A stretch of DNA of 64,000 nucleotides, from NCBI GenBank assembly GCA_934613505.1, contig CAKTTB010000005.1, positions 62,001 to 126,000 of the forward strand, read 5' to 3'. Below are positions 43,039-50,673 of the stretch, piece by piece. The notes below the pieces were generated by a model. It was not told where the DNA came from and ran no database searches. It saw nothing but the letters and a program-made list of their open reading frames with translations. The DNA comes from an uncultured Oscillospiraceae bacterium (GTDB lineage Bacteria > Bacillota > Clostridia > Oscillospirales > Oscillospiraceae). Made by a program: the position numbers and the translations under genes. Each line of letters begins with the position of its first letter. The stretch's first letter is position 1.

Positions 43039-43983
43039 TCAGATCTCGACCTGACGGATGACCGCCTTCAGCTTCTCGGCGCTGGCGCGGAGCTTGTCGA
43101 CCTCGCCGTCGGTCAGCTGGTTGAGGATCTTGCCGCGCACGCCCTGATTATCGACCAGCGCCAGCGTGGATAGACAGACGTCTGACACGCCGTATTCGCC
43201 GTGCATCATGGTCGAGACCGTGAGCGCCGTGCCGGCGGTGGACTGCACGCACTTGCAGAGGTGGCAGACCGACATGGCGACGGCGTAGAACGTCGCGCCC
43301 TTGTTCTTGATGACCTGCGCGCCGGAGGTCTTGACGAACTGCTCGATCTCCTCATAGTTCTGCTCCCACTTGATGCGATCGCCGTCCGGGGAATGCGCCT
43401 TGTAGGAGTCAATGTGGTTATTTGCGATGTGCACGAGGCTCCAGGGAACGAACGAGGAGTCGCCGTGCTCGCCGTAGACGTGCGCGTGCACGTTCTTCGG
43501 GCTGATATAGAACCGCTTGGCCAGCGCCGACTGCAGGCGGCTGGTGTCGAGGATGGTGCCGGAGCCGATGATATGGCTCTCCGGAATGCCGGAGATCTTG
43601 TGGAACACATAGGTCAGCACGTCGACCGGGTTGGAGACGATGATATAGATCGCGTCCGGGGCTGCGGCGGTGATCTTCGGTGCAATGTCCTTGATGATGT
43701 TGACATTGGCCTGCGCCAGCTCCAGACGGCTCTGACCAGCCTTGCGCGGCAGGCCGGACGTGATGATCACGATGTCCGAGCCGGAGGCTGCGTCGTAATC
43801 GCCGGAACGGACGATCACCGGAGAACAGAACGGTGCGCCCTGATAAATATCCATTGCCTCGCCGAACGCCTTCTCCTTGTTGACGTCGATCAGAACGATC
43901 TCGGATGCGATCCCCTGGATCATCAGATCATTTGCAATGGTCGCGCCGACGCTGCCGGCGCCGATAACTGTGATTTTGCTCAT
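43039..43983 (-). CDS. Malate/lactate dehydrogenase family protein; Arg at the specificity position favours malate dehydrogenase
   Basis: A 314-residue NAD-dependent dehydrogenase (start 43983, GGGGGAT upstream). Rossmann motif [10 protein letters not shown] at the N-terminus; catalytic Asp146 and Arg149 in LDTSR, and His173 in GEHGDSS. The general sequence is L-lactate dehydrogenase-like ([21 protein letters not shown]). At the position that sets specificity (Gln102 in lactate dehydrogenase numbering) it has Arg80 in [10 protein letters not shown], the malate dehydrogenase residue. First gene of the succinate operon, next to fumarase, which supports oxaloacetate reduction to malate. Lactate dehydrogenase remains possible. 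Confidence 0.82.
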   Translation of the reverse strand: MSKITVIGAGSVGATIANDLMIQGIASEIVLIDVNKEKAFGEAMDIYQGAPFCSPVIVRSGDYDAASGSDIVIITSGLPRKAGQSRLELAQANVNIIKDIAPKITAAAPDAIYIIVSNPVDVLTYVFHKISGIPESHIIGSGTILDTSRLQSALAKRFYISPKNVHAHVYGEHGDSSFVPWSLVHIANNHIDSYKAHSPDGDRIKWEQNYEEIEQFVKTSGAQVIKNKGATFYAVAMSVCHLCKCVQSTAGTALTVSTMMHGEYGVSDVCLSTLALVDNQGVRGKILNQLTDGEVDKLRASAEKLKAVIRQVEI

Positions 43984-44030
43984 ATTCAGATCCCCCATTT
44001 GTTATGCTCAGACATATTTTGGATAAACTT

Positions 44031-44077
44031 TTACCGATATAATTTTATCGGTTCTAACGGTAAAATTATATCGGTAA
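44031..44077. promoter_or_regulatory. 17-bp inverted repeat at the promoter of the succinate operon
   Basis: Perfect arms 44031-44047 and 44061-44077, 13-base centre, each arm reading TTACCGATATAATTTTA inward. The right arm contains the operon -10 element and the left arm lies about 20 bases past the expected start. A dimeric regulator bound here would block or adjust transcription. The LysR protein encoded just upstream is the first candidate, though the long AT-rich arms are not a classic LysR T-N11-A site. Confidence 0.6.
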
Positions 44078-44093
44078 GTTTGGAATTATTCAA
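44065..44093 (-). promoter_or_regulatory. Promoter of the mdh-fumC-hdr-flx-frd operon
   Basis: Minus strand TTGAAT (44088-44093), 17-base spacer, consensus TATAAT (44065-44070). Confidence 0.7.
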
Positions 44094-44159
44094 ATGCTTT
44101 TTCCCGTACAGGCATGCTTGTTTTCATATAGTCCACTCCGCATGAAAATCCGGATTTTT

Positions 44160-45053
44160 TTACACAGAAGCCTTGTGATCCCGGATAAACTGAACAAATC
44201 CGACCTCAATTTCGCTCATTGCATACTGTTTGTGATATACCAGCGCATTGAGATACAGGCTCTGGTTATCCGTGCACGGCAGCTGAACAAGGTTCCAGCG
44301 CTTCTTGCAGTGGTCGGGAATGGCGGGCGCGAACATGTAGGAGTTGGGGATCTTCTCCAGCAGCGTCATCTGCGCCAGACGGTCGACGCAGTAGATCTTG
44401 CGGCGGACCGGCTCCTCGGCCTTGCCCTGCACGCGGAACACGTCGCCGTGGACGATCTCCGGCAGGCTGTCAAGATCGGTGCGGACCACGGATTCGCGGC
44501 TTGCCAGCGGATGCGACTTGTTCATGGTGACAAGATAGTGATACTTGCTCAGAAGCTCGAAGCTCAAGCCGCGGGCGCTGGTCTGTTCGTCAAAATAATC
44601 GCGGTACTCCGACCGGAAGCGGATGACGCCGATCTCGGTCTCGCCGCTCGCCAGCGTCTCCAGCGCGACGCGCGCGTGGCATTCGCGCACAACGGCGTCG
44701 ACCGGCTCCGCCTGCGGCAGACCCGCGAGATACTGCGCCGTCAGATCCAGCATCGCCGCCGAACGCGGGATGCACACGCGCAGCCGGTTCGCCACCGCGC
44801 GCTTCGGGCCGAGTGCCTCGATGGCCTCGGTCTCACGCAGGATGGACTTGGCGTGCTGCAGGAAGATCGTGCCGCGCGTCGTCGGCCGGACGCCGCGGGT
44901 AGAGCGCTCAAAAATGCGGAAACCCAGCATCTGCTCGACGTCGTGCAGGATCCGGCTGAGGTTCGGCTGGCCGATGAACAGGTTCTCCGCCGCCTGTGAG
45001 ATCGACCGGGTCCGCTCGATCTCAATGATATACTGCAAATGCTGTGTATTCAT
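44160..45053 (-). CDS. LysR-family transcriptional regulator upstream of the succinate operon
   Basis: A 297-residue regulator. N-terminal winged helix-turn-helix (about 1-60) with SISQAAENLFIGQPNLSRILHDVEQMLG, followed by a substrate-binding-like effector domain. It is encoded in the same direction as, and 176 bases before, the mdh gene rather than divergently. It probably controls the operon in response to a dicarboxylate or related metabolite, which is inference from position. An AT-rich inverted repeat overlaps its own promoter area. CAGGAGGC precedes the start. Confidence 0.88.
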   Translation of the reverse strand: MNTQHLQYIIEIERTRSISQAAENLFIGQPNLSRILHDVEQMLGFRIFERSTRGVRPTTRGTIFLQHAKSILRETEAIEALGPKRAVANRLRVCIPRSAAMLDLTAQYLAGLPQAEPVDAVVRECHARVALETLASGETEIGVIRFRSEYRDYFDEQTSARGLSFELLSKYHYLVTMNKSHPLASRESVVRTDLDSLPEIVHGDVFRVQGKAEEPVRRKIYCVDRLAQMTLLEKIPNSYMFAPAIPDHCKKRWNLVQLPCTDNQSLYLNALVYHKQYAMSEIEVGFVQFIRDHKASV

Positions 45054-45063
45054 GCTCTGCCTC

Positions 45064-45090
45064 CTGATATTATATCAATTATAATATATC
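45064..45090. promoter_or_regulatory. AT-rich imperfect inverted repeat in front of the LysR gene
   Basis: Arms of about 10 bases (TGATATTATA and TATAATATATCA) around a short centre, overlapping possible -10 sequences on the minus strand. Possible autoregulatory site; no clear -35 is seen. Confidence 0.35.
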
Positions 45091-45140
45091 AGCTTTTGCT
45101 CCAGTTTGCAACCGTCGGCGATACAAATCCCTGCACAAAA

Positions 45141-46388
45141 TCAGATACCCTTTTCCCTGTGTTCTTGTTGCTTTTCATGGTTTGCGGCTGTTGGAAGCTC
45201 TGTGAAGAACGCATTGACCCCGTCGCGGCTCTCTGCCCAGACGCGCCCGTGGTGCGCCGCGGCCACAGCCTGCGCGATGGAAAGTCCCAGTCCGAAGCTT
45301 CCGGTCCGCGTCCGCGCGGCGTCCGCCCGGTAAAAGCGCTTGAAGACGTCCCGCAGCTGTGCGTCCGTGAGCGGCTCGCCCTCGTTCGCCACGGACAGGC
45401 GGCAGGCCGCATGCCCGCAGCGGCGCAGCGCGACCGTGACCGTCCCGCCGGAGGCATATTTGCAGGCGTTATCCAGATAGATCTCCACCAGCTGCCGCAG
45501 CTGCTGTGCGTCTCCCATGACGGTGATCCCCTGCTCGATCTGCGTCTCAAGCGTCAGGCCGCGCTCATAGAGCGCCGCCTCAAACACCAGCGCGGCATCC
45601 CCGGTCAGCTCGCTGAGATCCAGCGGGGCGGCGTCCGGCAGCGACCTTCCGCTTTCCATCCGCGCCAGCTCCAGCAGGCTCTCGACCAGCGCGCGCATCT
45701 GCCGCGCCATGGCGGCAATGCCGTCTGTAAAGTGCCGCCGGTGTTCCTCGTCAAAGTCCCCGCTCTGCAGCAGCTCCGTATTTGTCAGGATCACCGTCAG
45801 CGGCGTCTTCAGCTCATGCGACGCATCCGCGACGAACTGCTTCTGCTGCTCCCACGCAGCCTCGACCGGCCGGATCGCCCAGCGTGCCAGCAGCAGCGCC
45901 AGCCCGAAAAACGCCAGCAGGCTCACCGCGCCGATGCCGGCGCCGGTGCGCGCGAGGCTCCTGAGCGTCTGCCGCTCGCTGGTCGTATCCGCAAAGATCA
46001 CGCTCTGCACCCCAGAGGCCGTCACGCGGCAAAAGCGCAGATTATATTCCGGGATCTCCCCGGTCGTCTCACTACCGGCAAGCGCCGTCTGCGCAATCCG
46101 TTCCAGAAACGCATGGTCGGAAAGATCAAATGAGCCGGAATTGATCGCCGTGATCATCCCATACTTGTCCATCTGCAGCACGAAATACGGCAGGCGCACC
46201 TGCTGCGGCTGCGCATCCGGCAAAACCGGCTCCAGCGGGTTGGCCGCGATCGCCTGCATCATGCTGATCGACTGCGTGCGCAGGTTCTGCCGCGTCAGCG
46301 TATAAAATAACCCGAAGCTCACGCCGAGCAGGCAGGCCACGACCAGCATCAGGATCGTCACAAATTTGACGCGCAGCTTTTTAATCAT
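45141..46388 (-). CDS. Sensor histidine kinase
   Basis: A 415-residue membrane kinase with two membrane helices (about 8-30 and 140-165) around an external sensor loop of about 110 residues. A short linker and the HisKA dimerisation helix follow, with the phosphorylated histidine in FVADASHELKTPLTVI. The ATPase domain has the N box YLDNACKYASGG and the G2 motif GSFGLGLSIAQAV. The start at 46388 overlaps the regulator stop by eight bases; longer readings run into the regulator gene. Given the divergent htrA gene, cell-envelope or protein-folding stress is a plausible signal. Confidence 0.92.
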   Translation of the reverse strand: MIKKLRVKFVTILMLVVACLLGVSFGLFYTLTRQNLRTQSISMMQAIAANPLEPVLPDAQPQQVRLPYFVLQMDKYGMITAINSGSFDLSDHAFLERIAQTALAGSETTGEIPEYNLRFCRVTASGVQSVIFADTTSERQTLRSLARTGAGIGAVSLLAFFGLALLLARWAIRPVEAAWEQQKQFVADASHELKTPLTVILTNTELLQSGDFDEEHRRHFTDGIAAMARQMRALVESLLELARMESGRSLPDAAPLDLSELTGDAALVFEAALYERGLTLETQIEQGITVMGDAQQLRQLVEIYLDNACKYASGGTVTVALRRCGHAACRLSVANEGEPLTDAQLRDVFKRFYRADAARTRTGSFGLGLSIAQAVAAAHHGRVWAESRDGVNAFFTELPTAANHEKQQEHREKGI

Positions 46389-47058
46389 CCGCCGCCACCT
46401 CCAGATGGTACCCCAGCCGGCGCGCCGACTCGATGCGCACGTTGGAGCCGATGCTTTTGAGCTTCTTGCGCAAAAAGCCCACATAGACCTCCACGTGGTT
46501 TTCCACCGCGTTCGAGTCAAAGCCCCAGACCTTTGCGAGAATGGCCTCCTTGGACGCGTTCTGCCCCTTCATCTGGAGCAGATACCGCATCACGTCAAAT
46601 TCCCGCGCGGACAGCCGGATCTGCTTGTCCCTGCACAGAAGCGTACACGACGCCAAATCGAGCGCCGTATTGCCGAACGACAGCTCGTTCACCTCTGTCC
46701 CCTGCCGCCGCAGCAGCGCGCCGATGCAGGCCAGCAGCTCCCGCGTGTCAAAGGGCTTCGTCAGGTAATAATCCGCGCCCGCGTTCAGCCCCTCGATCCG
46801 GTCCTCGAGCGACGATTTGGCCGTCAGCATCAGAATGGGCGTCCCGCAGCGTCTGGCGCGGACCTGCCGCGCGACCTGATAGCCGTCCATCTTCGGCATC
46901 ATCACATCCAGGATCAGAAGATCGTATACGCCCGACTCAGCATATTCCTCGCCGGTCTCGCCGTCGTAGACGGCTTCCACCTCAAAGCCCTTGCTCTCCA
47001 GCATGGCCTGTAAGGAATCGGCCAGCAGCTTTTCATCCTCAATGATCAGAATTTTCAT
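46381..47058 (-). CDS. OmpR/PhoB-family response regulator
   Basis: A 225-residue regulator with a receiver domain (1-120; phosphorylated Asp in LLILDVMMPKMDG near residue 51, Lys in LTKPF) and a C-terminal winged helix (about 125-225, with RRLGYHLE at the end). The start at 47058 has GGAGGG upstream. It precedes and overlaps its kinase. Two near-identical 17-bp boxes of tandem CTGAAA hexamers lie in the divergent region toward htrA and are the likely binding sites. Confidence 0.93.
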   Translation of the reverse strand: MKILIIEDEKLLADSLQAMLESKGFEVEAVYDGETGEEYAESGVYDLLILDVMMPKMDGYQVARQVRARRCGTPILMLTAKSSLEDRIEGLNAGADYYLTKPFDTRELLACIGALLRRQGTEVNELSFGNTALDLASCTLLCRDKQIRLSAREFDVMRYLLQMKGQNASKEAILAKVWGFDSNAVENHVEVYVGFLRKKLKSIGSNVRIESARRLGYHLEVAADD

Positions 47059-47089
47059 AGGCGTCCCTCCGGAACCGTTCTTGTACTGC

Positions 47090-47118
47090 ATTATACTAAA
47101 CTTCTTTTCTGAAATAAA
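47090..47118 (-). promoter_or_regulatory. Promoter of the two-component operon
   Basis: Minus strand consensus TATAAT (47090-47095); the -35 region at 47113-47118 is poor (TTTATT) and lies inside the regulator box at 47109-47125, as expected for an activator-dependent promoter. Confidence 0.6.
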
Positions 47119-47125
47119 GCTGAAA
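47109..47125 (+). promoter_or_regulatory. Response-regulator binding box 1
   Basis: CTGAAATAAAGCTGAAA: two CTGAAA hexamers in direct repeat, 11 bases apart, the usual layout for OmpR/PhoB-type dimers. Overlaps the -35 region of the two-component operon. Confidence 0.65.
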
Positions 47126-47161
47126 TTCCTTCATTCTTTCTTTACAAATCGTTCTTACTTT

Positions 47162-47178
47162 TTTCAGCGTTATTTCAG
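47162..47178 (-). promoter_or_regulatory. Response-regulator binding box 2
   Basis: Reads CTGAAATAACGCTGAAA on the minus strand, 16 of 17 bases identical to box 1 and in opposite orientation. Overlaps the -35 region of htrA. Confidence 0.65.
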
Positions 47179-47194
47179 AATTGCGCGGTATGCT
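47166..47194 (+). promoter_or_regulatory. Promoter of the htrA-like gene
   Basis: TATGCT (47189-47194) with a non-consensus -35 region (47166-47171) replaced by box 2. Consistent with activation by the divergent response regulator. Confidence 0.5.
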
Positions 47195-47253
47195 GAAGGC
47201 ACAAAAACGAAAGAAAGCCACACACCGCAATGTGTGAAAAGGAGCGTTTGAAT

Positions 47254-48672
47254 ATGTCCGAATTTAACTATGATTCCAACTATGAACCCATTCAGCACCA
47301 GCAGTCCTATTCCTACGAATGCAGCGGCGGCCCGCAGCCGTCCGCTTCCCAGCCGGCTTCGCAGCCGGAACCCGCGCCGCAGAAAAAGTCCGGCAAGGCC
47401 GGCAAGGTCGTCGCCCTGCTTCTGGCGTGCGCGCTGGTCGGCGGCGGCTCCGGCTGGGGTGCAGCCGCACTGGCACAGAAAAACAGCAGCGCAGCCGCTG
47501 CTCCGACAGCCGCTTCGTCTGACGCGTCCGTCATGCTCGAGGGCCAGCGCCAGACCGCTGCGCTGCAGGTTGCTTCCGTCGATACCAGCAAGCTTCTGAC
47601 GGCCAGCGAGGTCTACGCGCAGAACGTCAACTCCACCGTCGGCATCACGACCTCCATCACTACCAACTACTTCGGCTACCAGACCACGGCCGCGGCCGCA
47701 GGCTCCGGCTTCATCCTGACGCAGGACGGCTACATCCTCACGAATTACCACGTCGTCGAATCGTCCGACTCCATCAAGGTCACGACCTATGACGGCACGA
47801 GCTACGACGCACAGCTCATCGGCTATGACGAGAGCAACGACATCGCTGTTCTGAAGGTCGACGCAAACGATCTGACCCCGGTCGTCCTGGGCGACTCCGA
47901 TTCCGTCAGCGTCGGCGACAGCGTCGTCGCCATCGGCAACCCGCTGGGCGAGCTGACGTTCTCCCTGACCGCCGGTGCGATCAGCGCGCTCGATCGTCCT
48001 GTGACGCTCTCCTCCGGCACGACCATGAACCTCATGCAGACCGACTGCGCCATCAACTCCGGCAACTCCGGCGGCGCGCTCTTCAATATGTACGGCGAGG
48101 TCATCGGCATTACCAACGCCAAGTATTCCAGCTCCTCGTCCAGCTCGGAAGCGTCCATCGATAACATCGGCTTTGCCATCCCCATCAATCAGGTGCGTTC
48201 GATCGTCGAGTCGATCATCCAGAACGGTTACATTATCAAGCCGTATATCGGCGTGAGCGTCTCCGACGTCTCCTCCGAGAGCCAGAGCTACGGCCTGCCG
48301 CAGGGCGCGGCTGTCCGCTCCGTCGTTGACGGCAGCCCGGCCGCAGAGGCAGGATTGCAGGAAAATGACATCATCACCGCCGCCAACGGCGACGCCATCA
48401 CCGGCAGCAACGATCTTGTGAAGCTCGTCAAGGCCGCTTCCGCAGGCGATACGCTGGAGCTGACCGTCTATCGTCAGGGCCAGACCGTTACCGTCACGCT
48501 GACCGTCGGCGAGCAGAAGCAGGACCCCCTGCCCGCGCAGACCACCGACAATACCCAGTCCGACAGCCAAAACCCGTATGGCCAGTACGACCAGTACGGC
48601 AGCCAGAACGGCGACCAGTATGGCCAACAGTACGGCGGCTCGTTCCCCTTCGGCTTCAGCTTCGGCGGCTAA
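47254..48672 (+). CDS. HtrA/DegP-type membrane-anchored serine protease
   Basis: A 472-residue protease. The cytoplasmic N-terminal 45 residues are rich in Ser, Pro and Gln, then comes one membrane helix (about 48-70). The trypsin-like domain (about 110-300) has the complete triad His166 (TNYHVVE), Asp196 (SNDIAVLKVD) and Ser272 (NSGNSGGALF). A PDZ domain spans about 320-415, and a Gln/Asn/Tyr-rich low-complexity tail ends the protein. Members degrade or refold misfolded envelope proteins. The start at 47254 follows AAAAGGAG. Divergent from a two-component system, like CssRS-controlled htrA genes of Bacillus. Confidence 0.93.
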   Translation: MSEFNYDSNYEPIQHQQSYSYECSGGPQPSASQPASQPEPAPQKKSGKAGKVVALLLACALVGGGSGWGAAALAQKNSSAAAAPTAASSDASVMLEGQRQTAALQVASVDTSKLLTASEVYAQNVNSTVGITTSITTNYFGYQTTAAAAGSGFILTQDGYILTNYHVVESSDSIKVTTYDGTSYDAQLIGYDESNDIAVLKVDANDLTPVVLGDSDSVSVGDSVVAIGNPLGELTFSLTAGAISALDRPVTLSSGTTMNLMQTDCAINSGNSGGALFNMYGEVIGITNAKYSSSSSSSEASIDNIGFAIPINQVRSIVESIIQNGYIIKPYIGVSVSDVSSESQSYGLPQGAAVRSVVDGSPAAEAGLQENDIITAANGDAITGSNDLVKLVKAASAGDTLELTVYRQGQTVTVTLTVGEQKQDPLPAQTTDNTQSDSQNPYGQYDQYGSQNGDQYGQQYGGSFPFGFSFGG

Positions 48673-48780
48673 CCAAGTATGCTTCCCTCCTCCGGCCGGA
48701 TAACTCCTCCATGTCAGATCCTTCATAATTTCTTCCCTCCGGCCGGAGTTCCTGTCTGACGCGCAGGCGTCGATCAAAAA

Positions 48781-48808
48781 CCCTCCCGCTGCACATGCAG
48801 CGGGAGGG
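48781..48808 (+). terminator. Terminator of the htrA-like gene
   Basis: Perfect 13-bp stem (48781-48793 with 48796-48808) with a two-base centre, followed by a T-rich tract. Confidence 0.85.
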
Positions 48809-48864
48809 TTTCGTTTGTCACGCAGTCCGATTTTCATGAAGCAGCTTAAAAAACGCTCTAGCCC

Positions 48865-48971
48865 TGTAGGGGTCGATGCCCACATCGACCCGCTGTAACG
48901 GTTACGAATTTGCCGCAAACTTCCGTAAAACGGTCTGTACTGCCGGGACGATGTGGGCATCGTCCCCTACA
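48865..48971. repeat. Pair of inverted REP-like hairpin repeats
   Basis: Two copies of a 27-base element in opposite orientation (48865-48891 and 48945-48971). Each folds into a 9-bp hairpin with a four-base loop (48870-48891 and 48945-48966). They differ at two positions, and these two pair with each other in the stem (GGGTCGATG/CATCGACCC against GGGACGATG/CATCGTCCC). A half copy is at 20528-20543. Confidence 0.7.
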
Positions 48972-49023
48972 TGCACGTCCAAAAGTTTTCAATAAATACC
49001 CAGCAATGATGTTTTCGGCAGCC

Positions 49024-50526
49024 TCAATTCAGCTGATCCGCCAGCTCGCGGAAGCGGCTTTCGTCGGCGTCGGACGCAGAGGCCTGCGCCATGTGCTGCG
49101 CCAGCTTCTTTGCCGCCGTATCCGCCGAGACGACCGTGCCCGCACCGGCGACGCAGCCGCCCGGGCAGGCCATACCCTCGAGCAGATATCCGTCGAGCTT
49201 CCCGGCCTTGGCCAGCGCCAGAAGCTTGCGGCACTCGCGCAGGCCGTCGGCCCGCTGGGTCTTCATCTCAAAGTCCGGATGCTCCTTGCGGATCAGTGCC
49301 TCCACGGCCGCAGCCACGCCGCCGGCCACGGCAAAGCCGCGTCCGGCCTTGGTTCCCTCGTCGAGATCCGGACTGTCCGGCAGCTTGGAGAAGTCAATAT
49401 CCTTCGCCTCAAAGATGCCCATCAGCTCCTCGTACGTCAGGACGAAATCAACATCCGTGCGGATATCGTCCTGCATGGCCTCGAGCTTCTTCGCCGCGCA
49501 CGGACCGACAAAGACGACCTTGCAGTCGGGCTTTTCACGCTTGACCAGCCGCGCCGTGTAGACCATCGGCGTGTAGGTCATGGAAATATTGCCGGACTCC
49601 GCCGGGAACAGCCGTCTGGCCATCATCCGCCACGACGGGCAGCAGGAGGTCGCCATGAAGCGCTGCTCCTGCGGGACCTTTTCGAGAAAATCGTGTGCTT
49701 CCTCGAGCGTGCAGATATCCGCGCCGACCGCGACCTCGACCACATCGGAGAAGCCAAGCTCCTTCATGGCCGACAGGAACTTCGGCACGGTCACGTCCTT
49801 GCCGAACTGGCCGACGAACGACGGCGCGACGATGGCCACGACCTCATTGCCCTCGAGAATGGAGCGGATGACCTGATAGATCTGGCTCTTGTCGACGATC
49901 GCGCCGAACGGGCAGCTCACGAGGCACTGGCCGCAGGAGACGCAGCGGTCGTAGTCGATAACGGCCTTCTGGTATTCATCGACACCGATGGCGTCCATGC
50001 CGCAGGCCGCCTGGCAGGGCCGCTCAAGGTAGGTGATCGCGTTATACGGACAGGATTTTGCGCATTTGCCGCATTTGATGCAGAGCTTCTGGTCGATGCG
50101 GCTCTTGCCGTTGACGAATTTGATTGCCCCCTTCGGGCAGACCCGCTGGCACGAGGAGGCAAGGCAGCCCTGACACAGCTCGTTCACGCGGTACTGCCTT
50201 GTCGGGCAGGCGTGGCAGGCATAGGGGATGATATTGACGAGCGGCGGCTCGTAATACTGCTCGGCGATGGCCGCCTGATCCATGCCCTCGGTCAGAAGCG
50301 TGCGCGTCTGCACGGGCTGGAGTGACAGGCCCATGGCAAGGCGCACACGCTCGCCGGCGATGGCGCGCTCTAGAAAGACGGATTCGCGGTGCAGGGGACT
50401 TTGGCCGGGGACAATCTTGAAGGGGATGTCCTCCATGTCGGTATAATCGCCGGAATAGGCCATCCGGGCGACCTCGGTAAAGACTTTCTTTCGGATATCG
50501 GTGATAAGGGACGGGATTCCGCGCAT
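49024..50526 (-). CDS. Monomeric [FeFe] hydrogenase (possibly group B)
   Basis: A 500-residue iron hydrogenase. The N-terminal half has a CHACP/CQGC cysteine region and at least three ferredoxin motifs (CQRVCPKGAI, CIKCGKCAKSCP and CVSCGQCLVSCP). The H-cluster domain has the three signatures TSCCPSW, VGPCAAKKLE and EGMACPGGCVAGAG. The second signature begins GPC instead of the MPC of group A enzymes, and the third has GAG where group A has GGG. This suggests a group B-type enzyme whose physiological direction is uncertain. Expected partner is ferredoxin. Single-gene unit with its own promoter. Confidence 0.88.
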   Translation of the reverse strand: MRGIPSLITDIRKKVFTEVARMAYSGDYTDMEDIPFKIVPGQSPLHRESVFLERAIAGERVRLAMGLSLQPVQTRTLLTEGMDQAAIAEQYYEPPLVNIIPYACHACPTRQYRVNELCQGCLASSCQRVCPKGAIKFVNGKSRIDQKLCIKCGKCAKSCPYNAITYLERPCQAACGMDAIGVDEYQKAVIDYDRCVSCGQCLVSCPFGAIVDKSQIYQVIRSILEGNEVVAIVAPSFVGQFGKDVTVPKFLSAMKELGFSDVVEVAVGADICTLEEAHDFLEKVPQEQRFMATSCCPSWRMMARRLFPAESGNISMTYTPMVYTARLVKREKPDCKVVFVGPCAAKKLEAMQDDIRTDVDFVLTYEELMGIFEAKDIDFSKLPDSPDLDEGTKAGRGFAVAGGVAAAVEALIRKEHPDFEMKTQRADGLRECRKLLALAKAGKLDGYLLEGMACPGGCVAGAGTVVSADTAAKKLAQHMAQASASDADESRFRELADQLN

Positions 50527-50558
50527 GCTCTGTTGCTCCTTCTACACAATTTGCTGTC

Positions 50559-50587
50559 AGTATACCACAGTTCGCGGCAAACGTCAC
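50559..50587 (-). promoter_or_regulatory. Promoter of the [FeFe] hydrogenase gene
   Basis: Minus strand GTGACG (50582-50587), 17-base spacer, TATACT (50559-50564); AAGGAGC and the ATG follow. Confidence 0.5.
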
Positions 50588-50611
50588 TGTTTTCTTTTGC
50601 CGCGGCAAGGC

Positions 50612-50641
50612 TTGACAATCCTGCCGCTTATGTCGTAAGCT
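50612..50641 (+). promoter_or_regulatory. Possible promoter of the CmpB-like permease gene
   Basis: Consensus TTGACA (50612-50617); the best -10 (TAAGCT, 50636-50641) is weak, with an 18-base spacer. Confidence 0.4.
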
Positions 50642-50673
50642 TGAGACAGAATTTAAGGCTCACGGAGGTCATT

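Larger units (their letters stand above)
48673..49023. other. Intergenic region between htrA-like and hydrogenase genes: terminator and hairpin repeats, no gene seen
   Basis: The first 100 bases contain two CTCCGGCCGG-containing segments (one part of a CTCCGGCCGGAG palindrome). A strong terminator follows at 48781-48808, then two inverted copies of a hairpin repeat at 48865-48891 and 48945-48971. Stop codons are frequent and no start with a ribosome-binding site supports a small gene. Confidence 0.7.

Noticed and set aside
44031..44077. Inverted repeat considered as a terminator for the LysR gene
   Set aside because: AT-rich stem without a T-run, and it contains the -10 of the next operon; an operator is more likely.
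48673..48780. Possible small gene between the htrA-like gene and its terminator
   Set aside because: No start with ribosome-binding site; palindromic CTCCGGCCGGAG segments explain the pattern.
47170..48960. 596-codon open frame opposite the htrA-like gene
   Set aside because: Would run through the htrA promoter and terminator; low-complexity shadow sequence.
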